64,000 bases of DNA from Anaerocolumna sp. MB42-C2 (GCF_030913705.1 NZ_CP133190.1:2232001-2296000), one strand, 5' to 3'; positions 26,688 through 36,023 are shown, counted from the stretch's first letter. The notes: generated from the sequence alone by a model not told the origin. Made by a program: numbers and translations.

Positions 26688-28905
26688 ATTAGTTCTGCGA
26701 AATATAAACCGCTCTGCGAAAGATTATCTGATTTATGTACTGACAATGATTCTTGTTGTTGGATTATTTTATGGATTTCTTTCCATTACTAGTCCTTTTT
26801 ATAACAGCAGGCTTCCTATTCAAATGAATTTGAACTACTTTTCCAGCAAAATGAAAGTTATTATACCATTGATAGCCTTGTTGCTTATTTTTTTAGTTTC
26901 TTATGTAAATCGCTATATGATCAAACTAAGGAAAAAAGAATTTGCTATACAAATTATTATGGGTATGGAGCAACGTACCGTTGCTTATATGTTTCTTATG
27001 GAAATGCTTATAATGGGCCTCTTTGCTGTTGGAATAGGCATACTGCTGGGAATTTTACTTTCTCAAATAGTCAGTACCATCATTATGAGTAGTTTCGGGG
27101 AATCGTACCACCTCTATTTTTCAATCTTCCCTGATACCATTGTGTGGACTTTGGCCTTTTTTACAATATTGTTTATTGTAATTAGTATTAGTAATGTTCA
27201 TGTTATATGTAAACAAAAGATTATTAATATGCTGTACGATAGCCAAAAGACAGAAACCACTTCTACCATAAAAGATATGCTCCTGCCAAGCTTGCTGGTT
27301 ACTTCTGTAGCTGCGGTTTGTATTCTGCTTCTCTCCATCAAAAAAATTATCCCTTTTTGGAACCAATTTAGTCAGAAAGCACAGCATATGACCGGAGCAA
27401 GTATAGTTAGTACAGTAATTTTTATATTCTGTGCAATTGCTTTTCTTGTTATAACAGGCAAGATGAAAAAAGAGGGAAGTTTTACAACGGTCTTGTTGTC
27501 TGTATTCGCTTTGATTACAGGTGTTTTACAATTGCAAATGCAAGGACTTATTGATTCTATGCTAAGAGCTGGTTTAATCAACGGTACTATTTATTCATTC
27601 ATTCCCCCAATACTTTCGATAGAAATGGTAATGTTCTGTATTTTTGCCTTCTACAGTTGCCTCTCAAGGATGTTAGTCTTGATAAAAAGAAAATCTATAC
27701 GTTTTAGATATAAGAATCTATTTTTACTAGGGCAAATAATTTCAAAGTTAAAGACCAATTCAAAAACAATGGCAATTTTGACCAGTGTTTTATTGTGCTC
27801 ACTAGTTCTGCTTGGATGGTTGCCTACCTTTACCACACAGGTAGATGGATATTTAAAGGTGCGATCCACCTATGATGTGCAAATTTTTTCAGCTTATACA
27901 ATCGTAGATAGTATTGACGATTTACCAAAGACAGGAATTGATTATTCGCGCATCAATAGTTATTTGTATAATGGGGGCTATAAGGTTAATGGCACTGCAA
28001 ATGTGGAGGTATATTTTCTTAATAGCTGTGATTTTAATATAAGGATTAAAAAAGATATGCCAGTACTTGGTGTTTCCTTAGGTGATTACAACGCTCTGCT
28101 AATGCTATCAGGGCGCGAAGAAATATCCCTGCCAGAAAACAGCTATGCTATCGCATGGTCTAATACAGCATTACCGGATGAAATTGAGCATTTCAATAAA
28201 GTACATCCACAAATAGAAGCCGGAAATTATACGCTCACAAAAGCTAACGGAGCAAATTATCAAGTAAATGTAGGTATGGGTATTTTTACCAGCGGTATGC
28301 ATGCAGCGTATATTTTGCCTGATTCCGTATGTAATACACTCACACTTGCAACAACTTATTATGCTGCGAATACCACAAAACCCCTTTCCTATGATTTTGC
28401 CGTAAATCTTGATAATAAAATAAGTAATTGGTTAAATAATACTGGAATTATTCCAAAAGGTAGTGGATATGTAAGACTTAAAACTTTACAGTTTAATGAA
28501 GGAATATCTAATTCACTTATGCTTAGACTAGGCGGAGCTTATACAAGTTTGGTGTTAATTGTTATCAGCCTTACTATATTAGCCTTACAACAACTTACTG
28601 ATGCGGCAGAACACCGGCAAAGATTTAAGATAATAGAAAAATTAGGAGTTGATAAAACTCAAATTTACAAGTTAATACGACAGCAAATGTCTGTATGGTT
28701 TGGTCTACCTATTTTTGTATCATTATTTGGATCGGGAGTAACTCTTATCTATTTGTCTAAGGTAAATTATAGAAATTATATTCCCTATATCACAGTAAAC
28801 CATGTGCTCACAAATATATTAAGCATCTATGGAATTTTCCTTTTGGTAATTGTCTGCTATTTAAAAGTGACCTATACTCTTTATAAGCGAATTATAGTGG
28901 AATAA
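26677..28905 (+). CDS. BceB-type ABC transporter permease
   Basis: About 742-residue FtsX-type permease. It begins MYAKLVLRNINRSAKDYLIY, the standard BceB N-terminus, and has about ten membrane segments. A large extracellular domain of ~230 residues (about 395-625, starting after LVLLGWLPTF) lies before the last three spans, the place where BceB proteins contact their peptide ligand. The start at 26677 has GGAGGTGA upstream; an in-frame GTG inside that ribosome site was rejected. Confidence 0.9.
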   Translation: MYAKLVLRNINRSAKDYLIYVLTMILVVGLFYGFLSITSPFYNSRLPIQMNLNYFSSKMKVIIPLIALLLIFLVSYVNRYMIKLRKKEFAIQIIMGMEQRTVAYMFLMEMLIMGLFAVGIGILLGILLSQIVSTIIMSSFGESYHLYFSIFPDTIVWTLAFFTILFIVISISNVHVICKQKIINMLYDSQKTETTSTIKDMLLPSLLVTSVAAVCILLLSIKKIIPFWNQFSQKAQHMTGASIVSTVIFIFCAIAFLVITGKMKKEGSFTTVLLSVFALITGVLQLQMQGLIDSMLRAGLINGTIYSFIPPILSIEMVMFCIFAFYSCLSRMLVLIKRKSIRFRYKNLFLLGQIISKLKTNSKTMAILTSVLLCSLVLLGWLPTFTTQVDGYLKVRSTYDVQIFSAYTIVDSIDDLPKTGIDYSRINSYLYNGGYKVNGTANVEVYFLNSCDFNIRIKKDMPVLGVSLGDYNALLMLSGREEISLPENSYAIAWSNTALPDEIEHFNKVHPQIEAGNYTLTKANGANYQVNVGMGIFTSGMHAAYILPDSVCNTLTLATTYYAANTTKPLSYDFAVNLDNKISNWLNNTGIIPKGSGYVRLKTLQFNEGISNSLMLRLGGAYTSLVLIVISLTILALQQLTDAAEHRQRFKIIEKLGVDKTQIYKLIRQQMSVWFGLPIFVSLFGSGVTLIYLSKVNYRNYIPYITVNHVLTNILSIYGIFLLVIVCYLKVTYTLYKRIIVE

Positions 28906-28913
28906 ATATCAAG

Positions 28914-28994
28914 GTTACTGTTCACTCCCCTGCAAAAAGCAGCAGTTTTGCGAACAATAACACACTTCGCGTTTATTGGCCTGTGAACAGTAAC
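28914..28994. mobile_element. MITE-like element, short copy with perfect TIR and TSD
   Basis: 81-bp element with perfect 12-bp terminal inverted repeats GTTACTGTTCAC / GTGAACAGTAAC and perfect 8-bp direct repeats ATATCAAG on both sides (28906-28913 and 28995-29002). Its left ~50 bp match the left end of 49406-49555; the middle of the longer form is missing. It is inserted 9 bp after the stop of the BceB-type gene. Confidence 0.92.
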
Positions 28995-29155
28995 ATATCA
29001 AGACTACCTTTTTAAAAATAAATTGGGACTTTATTGAAAATCAAAATATCCTATGTTAAACTATATATAACAATTCTTACATTTAAATAATACAAGAGAT
29101 TCCTGTAGCGAAGCATCTTCCTGCAAGAATTTTCTTATAAGAGAAAGGTGTTAAC

Positions 29156-29368
29156 ATGAGATGTCCTTCGTGTGGTTCTGATCATTGCCATATTATTGAA
29201 GAGGTGGAATCCCACCAGAAAGGGTTCGGATTTTTTAAGGGCTGCTGCGGTTATTTAATCCTTGGTCCTATCGGATGGTTATGCGGCCTATGCGGCATGG
29301 GCGATAGCCATACTTCTAAAAAAGCGTTCTGGATTTGTAACCAGTGCGGCAGAAAATTCAGGGTATAA
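29156..29368 (+). CDS. small double zinc-ribbon protein
   Basis: 70-residue protein with two zinc-ribbon Cys pairs, MRCPSCGSDHC at the N-terminus and WICNQCGRKFRV at the C-terminus, separated by a hydrophobic Gly/Cys stretch (FFKGCCGYLILGPIGWLCGL). It resembles small Firmicute membrane-associated zinc-ribbon proteins of unknown role. Good ribosome site (AGAAAGGTG). The DUF2085 gene starts 7 bp after its stop. Confidence 0.7.
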   Translation: MRCPSCGSDHCHIIEEVESHQKGFGFFKGCCGYLILGPIGWLCGLCGMGDSHTSKKAFWICNQCGRKFRV

Positions 29369-29375
29369 AGTATTT

Positions 29376-29759
29376 ATGAATAAGACAGTTTCTTCCATAC
29401 AATCACAAAAAAATTATCAGTTATGGTGTAAATGTATGGCTCTGGGAGAACGAACCGGATGTCATCAGCTGCCGGAGCGCAGTTTCTTTTATAAAGGTTA
29501 CCAGTTACCCGTATGCGCAAGATGCACCGGTGTGCTAATGGGATATCTCCTGGCAAGCCCCTGTTATATATTATTTGGATTTCACATTGTCTTTTCTATT
29601 TTCAGTTGTATATGTATATTAACAGATTGGGTTATCCAGGCCTGTAAAATCAAATCATCTACCAATAACCGCCGGTTGATTACCGGTATATTCGGCGGTT
29701 ACGGTATCATGACTCTTCAGATTGCTCTTATTAAAAAGTTAATATTCATACTGAAATAA
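29376..29759 (+). CDS. DUF2085 membrane protein
   Basis: About 127 residues. The DUF2085 signature is clear: GCHQLPERSFFYKGYQLPVCARCTGVLMGYL, visible as GCHQLPERSF then PVCARCTGV, followed by three hydrophobic helices and the DWVIQ turn. Function is unknown; the conserved Cys/His suggest metal binding. The start ATG at 29376 lies 7 bp after the stop of the zinc-ribbon gene; the longer frame running back to 29262 overlaps that gene and was not used. Confidence 0.8.
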   Translation: MNKTVSSIQSQKNYQLWCKCMALGERTGCHQLPERSFFYKGYQLPVCARCTGVLMGYLLASPCYILFGFHIVFSIFSCICILTDWVIQACKIKSSTNNRRLITGIFGGYGIMTLQIALIKKLIFILK

Positions 29760-29778
29760 CTATGGAAGGCGGGATACT

Positions 29779-30411
29779 ATGCTTGAGGAAAAAATGGATG
29801 CTTTATCAGATGAGGATATTATTGATTTAATTCGTAATAATGACTCGGATGCTATGGATTATATGTTAAACCGCTATAAGAATCTGGTTAGAAAAAAGGC
29901 AAAAGCGCTCTACTTAATCGGCGGTGATAAAGATGATCTAATACAAGAAGGTATGATCGGTTTATATAAAGCGATAAGAGATTATAACCCGGGCAAAGAT
30001 AATTCCTTTCATAATTTTGCCGATCTTTGTATTTCCAGGCAAATATACAGTGCCATTAAGGCATCCAACCGTAAAAAGAATCTGCCTCTTAATACTTACG
30101 TATCCCTATATACTCCTGCATACAACGAAAATACTGACTTTGAGGAAAAAGAATCCTTAGTGGATCTTATGTATGAAAATAAAATTTCAAATCCTGAAGA
30201 ATTAGTTATTGACAAAGAGAGTACTAATATGTTAGAATATGAACTCGTAAGGCATTTAAGCCAATTCGAAAAAGATGTTTTGGATTTGTATCTATTTGAC
30301 TTCTCTTATTTACAGATAGCGGACAGGTTAAAAAAAGAACCAAAGTCAATTGATAATGCCCTGCAACGGATTAAACTCAAATTAAACAAAGTATTGAAAG
30401 AATTGTATTAA
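29779..30411 (+). CDS. sigH: RNA polymerase sigma-H factor (early sporulation)
   Basis: 210-residue alternative sigma factor. Region 2 contains KNLVRKKAKALYLIGGDKDD and LIQEGMIGLYKAIRDYNP, then FHNFADLCISRQIYSAIKAS; region 4 is ELVRHLSQFEKDVLDLYLFD and the helix-turn-helix YLQIADRLKKEPKSIDNAL. These match Spo0H, which drives entry into sporulation. In related genomes sigH often follows cysS-mrnC-rlmB; here it faces that cluster from the other strand. Confidence 0.9.
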   Translation: MLEEKMDALSDEDIIDLIRNNDSDAMDYMLNRYKNLVRKKAKALYLIGGDKDDLIQEGMIGLYKAIRDYNPGKDNSFHNFADLCISRQIYSAIKASNRKKNLPLNTYVSLYTPAYNENTDFEEKESLVDLMYENKISNPEELVIDKESTNMLEYELVRHLSQFEKDVLDLYLFDFSYLQIADRLKKEPKSIDNALQRIKLKLNKVLKELY

Positions 30412-30495
30412 TTAGTATTTTTATTATAGTTATATTAATAATCATGTTTTGACAATTCTATAATTTATCGTTTAATTCAGTATTTATATTTTTAT

Positions 30496-30568
30496 GCTGC
30501 CATGGCTCAGTCGGTAGAGCGTCACCTTGGTAAGGTGGAGGTCACGGGTTCGATTCCCGTTGGCAGCT
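30496..30568 (+). tRNA. tRNA-Thr (GGT)
   Basis: 73-nt cloverleaf with acceptor GCTGCCA/TGGCAGC, D arm GGCTCAGTCGGTAGAGC, anticodon stem CACCT/AGGTG, loop TGGTA region giving anticodon GGT, and T arm GGGTTCGATTCCC. Confidence 0.93.
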
Positions 30569-30642
30569 TCTGATAATACAGTACTTTGAGAGTTTTACAA
30601 AAATCTTTATTCCATAAGTTATTCCATAAAAATAAAATTCGT

Positions 30643-30671
30643 TCCCTATATTGATGGTATAGGGATTTTTT
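30643..30671 (+). terminator. terminator after tRNA-Thr
   Basis: Perfect 8-bp stem TCCCTATA / TATAGGGA followed by six T residues on the plus strand. Confidence 0.85.
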
Positions 30672-30748
30672 ATATGAATAAGTATACATACTATAATAGG
30701 AAGAAATTGTATTGGGTATTATTTAGGTGATTTATTAATATATATAAA

Positions 30749-30768
30749 AAGCACCCCGAAGGATGCTT
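30749..30768 (-). terminator. terminator of the coiled-coil gene
   Basis: Stem AAGCAxCC / GGxTGCTT with loop around CGAA; on the minus strand followed by TTTTTATATA, just after the stop of the 97-residue gene. Confidence 0.75.
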
Positions 30769-30783
30769 ATAATATTCTAATTT

Positions 30784-31077
30784 TTATACTACTTTTAATT
30801 CTGCTGTTTCCATTAATAACTTTTTCAAAATATCCATTTCTTTTTTCAGTTTTAAAGATTCTATCTCTTTGTTTTTTATTTCTTCTATTATTTTTTCAAA
30901 TCTCTTACCTTTTTCTAAATAATCATCACCCAGTCCAGCATTATAACATTGTTCGTAAAATATCATTTCTGCTTTCAATTCTTCCTCTTCTTCAAATCTC
31001 ATTATTTCATTTGATAATTGTTTATGTTTTATTTCTCTTTCTTCATACATTGCCATATATTTTTCTTTTCTTGTCAT
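30784..31077 (-). CDS. small charged coiled-coil protein, unknown
   Basis: About 97 residues, very rich in Glu and Lys and almost all helical (MTRKEKYMAMYEEREIKHKQ ... KLKKEMDILKKLLMETAEL), so a coiled coil. I do not recognise a family; such proteins occur in phage and conjugative remnants. The ATG at 31077 has AGGAGG 8 nt upstream, better than the in-frame GTG at 31086. On the minus strand TTGAAA and TAGAAT with a 16-bp spacer precede it. It has its own terminator and lies in the accessory patch beside tRNA-Thr. Confidence 0.65.
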   Translation of the reverse strand: MTRKEKYMAMYEEREIKHKQLSNEIMRFEEEEELKAEMIFYEQCYNAGLGDDYLEKGKRFEKIIEEIKNKEIESLKLKKEMDILKKLLMETAELKVV

Positions 31078-31126
31078 ATTCCCCACCTCCTCTCACTTAC
31101 AAATTCTACCACATTATTACATTTTT

Positions 31127-31285
31127 TCAACTATAAATGGCACTCTGGTAAAATGCTTCAAAAGCATTTTCTAATGAATTCTTACGATCGTTTTTACTAA
31201 ATACAGGAGACATTCTGATCTCAAAAAATACCTCATTTAGTGTTATTGTATTTTCCTTTTTCAAAGACACTAATGTCCCTGTCAT
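31127..31285 (-). CDS. possible small ORF, unknown
   Basis: 52-codon frame starting MTGTLVSLKKEN and ending FEAFYQSAIYS, with protein-like composition but no convincing ribosome site. Its end overlaps the predicted promoter of the coiled-coil gene. It may be a remnant of a larger gene from a former insertion. Confidence 0.3.
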   Translation of the reverse strand: MTGTLVSLKKENTITLNEVFFEIRMSPVFSKNDRKNSLENAFEAFYQSAIYS

Positions 31286-31671
31286 AAATTATAGAAAACA
31301 GTCAGCAACCGATAGAAACCGGCTGAGTGGAATATATTTACATTGCAAACATAAACTTATTCTGCTACCATTTAATTGTTATATTCCCCAGTATAACATC
31401 CCAAAATTTGCCCTGTGCGCCCACCAAATGCATAGGGCCTTTTCTTTTTTTCTTATATCAGTATGTATGTCATCCAATCTATGTAATAATATAATAGAGT
31501 ACGCCATCCTATTTAGTTCCCACAACACCTTAAAATTAAATTTTTAAGTTTTGTTAATGCTAATGTGATATATGTTATACAAAATATTTTAATTGGTATA
31601 TACTATCATAAAGATTCATTTTATCTTAATTATTTAGTAATAAAATAATCTTATTTAGAAAGGATATCGCT
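31286..31671. other. intergenic region, only a terminator seen
   Basis: About 385 bp. The only clear structure is the plus-strand terminator at 31410-31450. The repeated CCGATAGAAACCGG motif near 31308 is a short palindrome. The promoter of the EcsC gene should lie in the AT-rich part 31560-31650. Confidence 0.4.
31410..31450 (+). terminator. orphan plus-strand terminator
   Basis: Stem GCCCT (31410-31414) / AGGGC (31434-31438) followed by CTTTTCTTTTTTTC. No gene or RNA was recognised upstream on the same strand after the tRNA-Thr terminator. Confidence 0.6.
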
Positions 31672-32478
31672 ATGGACCGAATGTTTATGAAACAAATGAA
31701 AAAACTAGACAGAAAAGAAGATAATATATTAAACCCTAAAGATAACCCTCTCTTAAAGAATAAAATATTACCTTTTGTGGATAAAATACAGGAAAAGGTA
31801 CCGGAGAAATTAAGTGCTGCTTTAGAAACTGCTTTCTATAAAAGCTTTAAATTATTTTTCGAAAAAGGGAATGAATATATTGAAAAAACATACAACAAAG
31901 AAGATAAACAATTTGAGTTTGAGATAAATGATTATGCCATACAAAGAAAATTTAATAATAAATCCGTTAAACGACTTGATAAACCAGCTAATTATTCCAA
32001 TATTATCAATACTTCATTTTCCGTGTTGGAGGGCAGTGTTTTGGGTGCTCTGGGTATCGGATTGCCTGATATTCCGATCCTTATCTCATTAATGATCAAA
32101 ACCATTAATGAAGTTGCCTTAAGTTACGGCTTTAATTATAATACTCCGGCTGAAAAGACATATATCCTTATGCTGATCAGAGGAGCTTTAACTAAAGAAG
32201 AGCAGCAAAAAGAAGCGAATAAAGAAATAGATTCTTTCGGTTATAAAACGGATCACCAGATTTACACTGCTATAGATTTGGAAGAACAAATGAAATTAAC
32301 CTCCTCCGTTTTATCGGATTCTTTATTAACCGCTAAATTTATACAGGGCATACCCATTGTCGGCGCTGTAGGAGGTATTGTCAATTATAATGTAATTCAG
32401 AAGGTAGGAAGATACAGTAAATTAAAATATAAAAAGAGATATTTATTAAAAAGATTCGGCAGTGAAAATAAAAATTAA
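31672..32478 (+). CDS. EcsC family protein
   Basis: 268 residues. The central GALGIGLPDIPILISLMIKTI ... ALSYGFNYNTPAEKTYIL pattern and the C-terminal IPIVGAVGGIVNYN stretch are typical of the EcsC (PF12787-type) family. EcsC of Bacillus is linked to the EcsAB transporter, but stand-alone members like this one have no known function. Hydrophobic parts may associate with the membrane. Ribosome site AAAGGA upstream. Confidence 0.8.
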   Translation: MDRMFMKQMKKLDRKEDNILNPKDNPLLKNKILPFVDKIQEKVPEKLSAALETAFYKSFKLFFEKGNEYIEKTYNKEDKQFEFEINDYAIQRKFNNKSVKRLDKPANYSNIINTSFSVLEGSVLGALGIGLPDIPILISLMIKTINEVALSYGFNYNTPAEKTYILMLIRGALTKEEQQKEANKEIDSFGYKTDHQIYTAIDLEEQMKLTSSVLSDSLLTAKFIQGIPIVGAVGGIVNYNVIQKVGRYSKLKYKKRYLLKRFGSENKN

Positions 32479-32518
32479 CTCTGTTCTTTGTTCCAATGCC
32501 TTAAAATAATTTATAAAA

Positions 32519-32573
32519 GAAGCTGTTAAATAATATGTTATATGTCACAGCATATACCTATTTTAACAGCTTC
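32519..32573. terminator. bidirectional terminator
   Basis: Inverted repeat GAAGCTGTTAAA (32519-32530) / TTTAACAGCTTC (32562-32573) between convergent genes, with A-rich and T-rich flanks on both sides. Confidence 0.85.
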
Positions 32574-32617
32574 TTTACCTTTTTCACTTTTATATCAGAA
32601 ATTATTCTATGCTAAAA

Positions 32618-33358
32618 TCAGCCCATCCTTTGCCTTACGATTTCATATGCCAACACACCCGCAGCTACGGATGCATTCAGGGAATCTATATTTCCAAACA
32701 TAGGAATTTTAGCGTTATAATCACATTTTTCCTTAATTAATCTTCCTACTCCTTCTCCTTCACTGCCGATTACCAGCCCAATGGGACCACGCAGATTAAG
32801 TTTATACATGGTTTCTCCGTCCATATCCGCACAGACAAACCAGAGTCCCTTTTCTTTCAGTTCTTCTATCGTTACGGCTAAATTTGTTACCTTGGCAACC
32901 GGAGTATAATTAATTGCTCCCGCAGATGTTTTTGCAACGGTTGCAGTTAATCCTACCGCACGCCTTTTCGGTATGATAACACCATGTGCTCCTGCCTGAT
33001 TTGCAGTCCTTATAATTGCACCCAGATTATGAGGATCCTCAATATTATCTAATAAAATCAAGAAAGGAGGTTCTCCCTTTTCTTCAGCCGCTTTTAACAT
33101 ATCATCTATTTCTGCATATTCATATGCGGCAGCATATGCAATTACCCCCTGATGCTTTCCGGACTCAGATAATTGATCCAACCTTTCTTTTTTTACAAAA
33201 GTGATGATTGTATCACCTTTTCTTGCTTCTCTTGTTATGGATTTAATCGGTCCATCCTGACATCCATCTAAGATAAACAGCCTGTCAATGGTTTTTCCGG
33301 AACGAAAAGCCTCCAGTACTGCATTCCTGCCTTCTATTGTAAATTCTTCATATCTCAT
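32618..33358 (-). CDS. rlmB: 23S rRNA (guanosine-2'-O)-methyltransferase RlmB
   Basis: 246-residue SPOUT (TrmH-type) methyltransferase that modifies 23S rRNA. The N-terminal ~75 residues are the RNA-binding substrate domain (EGRNAVLEAFRSGKTIDRL); the SPOUT core has LLDNIEDPHNLGAIIRTANQ, then IGLVIGSEGEGVGRL and SLNASVAAGVLAYEIVRQ, which form the SAM-binding knot. Last gene of the cysE-cysS-mrnC-rlmB operon, 30 bp after mrnC. Confidence 0.94.
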   Translation of the reverse strand: MRYEEFTIEGRNAVLEAFRSGKTIDRLFILDGCQDGPIKSITREARKGDTIITFVKKERLDQLSESGKHQGVIAYAAAYEYAEIDDMLKAAEEKGEPPFLILLDNIEDPHNLGAIIRTANQAGAHGVIIPKRRAVGLTATVAKTSAGAINYTPVAKVTNLAVTIEELKEKGLWFVCADMDGETMYKLNLRGPIGLVIGSEGEGVGRLIKEKCDYNAKIPMFGNIDSLNASVAAGVLAYEIVRQRMG

Positions 33359-33388
33359 TCCAAATTAACCTCCATATGGGAAACAAAA

Positions 33389-33859
33389 TTATTTTAATCC
33401 TGATTTTATTATTTCCAGAATCCGTGTAAATTCATTATTAAGGTAAAGATATCCGATTAAAGCTTCAAAACCGGTTGCTATACGGTACTCCGTTATACTG
33501 GCATTTTTTGCGGAGGTAAATGATTTGGCATTACGTCCTCTTTTAAATATCGCTAACTCTTCTTCGGTGAGCTTGTCCTCAATCTGATGAAACAGCTCCA
33601 TTTGAGCAGGAGCTTTTACTAAATTACTTACTTTTTTGTGCAATTTATTAACAGGAGCATTCCCATTCTCCACAACTAAAGTACGTATGATTAAATCATA
33701 AACCACATCACCGATAAATGCAAGGGTAAGCGGGGAATAGGTCTTTAAATCCGTATCCGGCAGATCCATGTTTGATTTAATATATTGGATCAAAGCTAAC
33801 GGTTCCTTTACCTTACTCTCGTCTTGAACAGCTGTGTTATCCTCTAAGCTCTTTTCCAT
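33389..33859 (-). CDS. mrnC: Mini-ribonuclease III
   Basis: 156-residue RNase III catalytic domain without a dsRNA-binding domain. Mini-III trims 23S rRNA ends in Firmicutes. The metal-site motif TLAFIGDVVYDLIIR and the second acidic segment in YRIATGFEALIGYLYL are present. It overlaps the 3' end of cysS by 16 bp, the normal cysS-mrnC arrangement. Confidence 0.94.
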   Translation of the reverse strand: MEKSLEDNTAVQDESKVKEPLALIQYIKSNMDLPDTDLKTYSPLTLAFIGDVVYDLIIRTLVVENGNAPVNKLHKKVSNLVKAPAQMELFHQIEDKLTEEELAIFKRGRNAKSFTSAKNASITEYRIATGFEALIGYLYLNNEFTRILEIIKSGLK

Positions 33860-35241
33860 CTTACGCCTTCTCTCGTATCTTCCAGAATAATACCTTTCTC
33901 TAATAAAAGGTTACGAATTTCATCGGCTTTTGCAAAATCTTTACCTTTTCTCGCATTCTGTCTGTCCTGAATTAACTGCTCTATTTCATCATCCAGGAGT
34001 TCTTCCTTTTTCTTAACCTGAAGGCCTAAAATGTCACTTAGTTTTAGAATCTTATCCAGCACTTTTTGAATCAGCTCTTTTGAGTTAGACGATGTAATTT
34101 TTGAATTAGCAGCTTTAACTATCTCAAATATAGCTGCAATAGCATCGGCGGTATTAAAATCGTCGTCCATCGCCATATCAAATTTACTATTTAAGCTCTC
34201 TGCTTCTGTTAGTATATTCTTCTCTTCCTCCGTTAGTTCTTTGGATTCTGCTGACTCCAGAAGATGCTCCAGATTATAGGTGGCAGTAAGAATTCTCTCC
34301 AAACCGTTTTTCGAAGCTTCCATTAATTCCCTGCTGAAGTTAAGCGGACTTCTATAATGCGAACTTAACATAAAGAAACGAAGTATTTGCAGGGGATACT
34401 GTTCGCTGATATCCCTTACGGTAAAAAAGTTACCTTCTGATTTTGACATTTTCTTATTATCAATATTTAAAAAAGCATTATGCATCCAGTATTTTGCAAA
34501 TTCTTTTCCGTTGCAGGCTTCACTTTGTGCTATTTCATTTTCATGATGGGGAAATACCAGATCCTCACCACCGGCATGAATATCAATCTGCTCTCCAAGA
34601 TATTTTTTACTCATTACAGAACATTCAATATGCCAGCCGGGTCTTCCGTCACTCCAGGGTGAAGTCCAGTAAGGTTCTCCTTCCTTTTTCGGTTTCCAGA
34701 GCACGAAGTCCAAAGGATCTTCCTTTTCATCACTGACTGCAATTCTGATTCCTGCTTCCAGATCATCAATGTTTTTCTTGGATAATTTTCCATAGTCTTT
34801 AAAACTTCTGGTTCTAAAATATACCGTACCGTTTTTCTCATAAGCATGGCCTTTTTTAATCAGCGCATCTATCATCTCAATCATGCCATCTATTTCTTCC
34901 GTAGCTTTGGGATTGGTAGTGGCAGGTTTTACATTTAAACCCTCCTGATCCTTACGGTATTCATCGATAAACCGTTCGGATATCTCCGTAGCGGAGACGC
35001 CCTCGTCATTAGCTTTTTTAATGATCTTATCATCCACATCTGTAAAATTCGATACAAAATTAACCTCATACCCCTTGTATTCAAGATATCTTCGAACGGT
35101 ATCAAATACAATAATAGGTCTTGCATTCCCTATATGGATATAATTATATACAGTTGGTCCGCAGACATACATACGGACCTTTCCCTCTTCAATTGGAATA
35201 AATTCTTCTTTCTTTTTCGTTAAAGTATTATAGATTTTCAT
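33844..35241 (-). CDS. cysS: cysteinyl-tRNA synthetase
   Basis: 465-residue class I aminoacyl-tRNA synthetase. It begins [14 protein letters not shown] and shows the HIGH equivalent [11 protein letters not shown], the zinc-site residues in [20 protein letters not shown] and [12 protein letters not shown], and the KMSKS loop as [10 protein letters not shown]. The start was set at 35241; four codons upstream in the same frame (MGAK) belong to the repeat element that recurs before other genes. The stop of a small leader frame overlaps this ATG. Confidence 0.97.
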   Translation of the reverse strand: MKIYNTLTKKKEEFIPIEEGKVRMYVCGPTVYNYIHIGNARPIIVFDTVRRYLEYKGYEVNFVSNFTDVDDKIIKKANDEGVSATEISERFIDEYRKDQEGLNVKPATTNPKATEEIDGMIEMIDALIKKGHAYEKNGTVYFRTRSFKDYGKLSKKNIDDLEAGIRIAVSDEKEDPLDFVLWKPKKEGEPYWTSPWSDGRPGWHIECSVMSKKYLGEQIDIHAGGEDLVFPHHENEIAQSEACNGKEFAKYWMHNAFLNIDNKKMSKSEGNFFTVRDISEQYPLQILRFFMLSSHYRSPLNFSRELMEASKNGLERILTATYNLEHLLESAESKELTEEEKNILTEAESLNSKFDMAMDDDFNTADAIAAIFEIVKAANSKITSSNSKELIQKVLDKILKLSDILGLQVKKKEELLDDEIEQLIQDRQNARKGKDFAKADEIRNLLLEKGIILEDTREGVRWKRA

Positions 35242-35338
35242 TTTAGCACCCATTGTTTAACACATCCCCAGGCTGATGTATTACACCATATAAAATGTGA
35301 AAGCATCTTACTTGGCATCCTTTCTTTTATTTATTTTT
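35238..35338 (-). repeat. intercistronic structured leader element, copy B (diverged)
   Basis: Fills the gap between cysE and cysS. It keeps GAAAGGATGCCA, the CTTTCACAT block, a hairpin ACATC (35262-35266) / GATGT (35275-35279) and AACAATGGGT before the gene start. The first arm of the outer stem is replaced by the end of cysE, and the TGCCA partner is weak. The frame from ATGCC at 35318 runs 26 codons, ends KQWVLK, and its TGA overlaps the cysS ATG. Confidence 0.75.
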
Positions 35339-35993
35339 CTAATTTGTGAACTCTGTTACAGACCCGCTTTAATTCTTCCATTAATCTCTTATTTTCCTGC
35401 TGTAATCTTATTAAATCACTATAAACCGGATCCGGAAGATGTACCTGATCCATATCTTCTCTCGGTATTTTGACATTATCTCTTTTAACTACACGTCCGG
35501 GTACACCTACTACTGTAGAGTTTGGAGGAACCTCCGATAATACTACGGAACCGGCACCGATCTTAGAATTTTCACCTACCGTAAAGGATCCTAGTATTTT
35601 AGCGCCTGCACTTATCATAACGTTATTGCCTATGGTAGGATGCCTTTTTCCGCTTTCCTTCCCTGTTCCGCCTAACGTAACACCCTGATACAACGTCACA
35701 TTATCGCCTACTATCGCTGTCTCACCTATTACCACTCCGTGTCCATGATCTATAAATAAACCTTTGCCGATGGTTGCTCCCGGATGAATTTCAATTCCGG
35801 TTTTTCTTACTGTTCTCTGGGAAAACCACCTGGCCAGGAAATAGTGTCTTTGTAAATATAATTTATGTGCAATTCGGTATCTTATAATCGCATGAAAACT
35901 GGGATATAAAAATACTTCAAACGGTGTTTTTATTGCCGGATCCCGCTCTTTTATAATTTGCATTTCTTCTTTAATATACCCAATAAAACCCAT
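35331..35993 (-). CDS. cysE: serine O-acetyltransferase
   Basis: 220-residue enzyme that makes O-acetylserine from serine and acetyl-CoA, the first step of cysteine synthesis. An N-terminal helical part leads to the left-handed beta-helix of hexapeptide repeats ([20 protein letters not shown] in part: [12 protein letters not shown], then [20 protein letters not shown]). The catalytic His residues lie in [11 protein letters not shown] and GKRHPTIG. First gene after the T-box leader, with AAGGAGG upstream. Confidence 0.96.
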   Translation of the reverse strand: MGFIGYIKEEMQIIKERDPAIKTPFEVFLYPSFHAIIRYRIAHKLYLQRHYFLARWFSQRTVRKTGIEIHPGATIGKGLFIDHGHGVVIGETAIVGDNVTLYQGVTLGGTGKESGKRHPTIGNNVMISAGAKILGSFTVGENSKIGAGSVVLSEVPPNSTVVGVPGRVVKRDNVKIPREDMDQVHLPDPVYSDLIRLQQENKRLMEELKRVCNRVHKLEK

Positions 35994-36023
35994 GAATACA
36001 ACCTCCTTTGGTTAAACTCTGGC

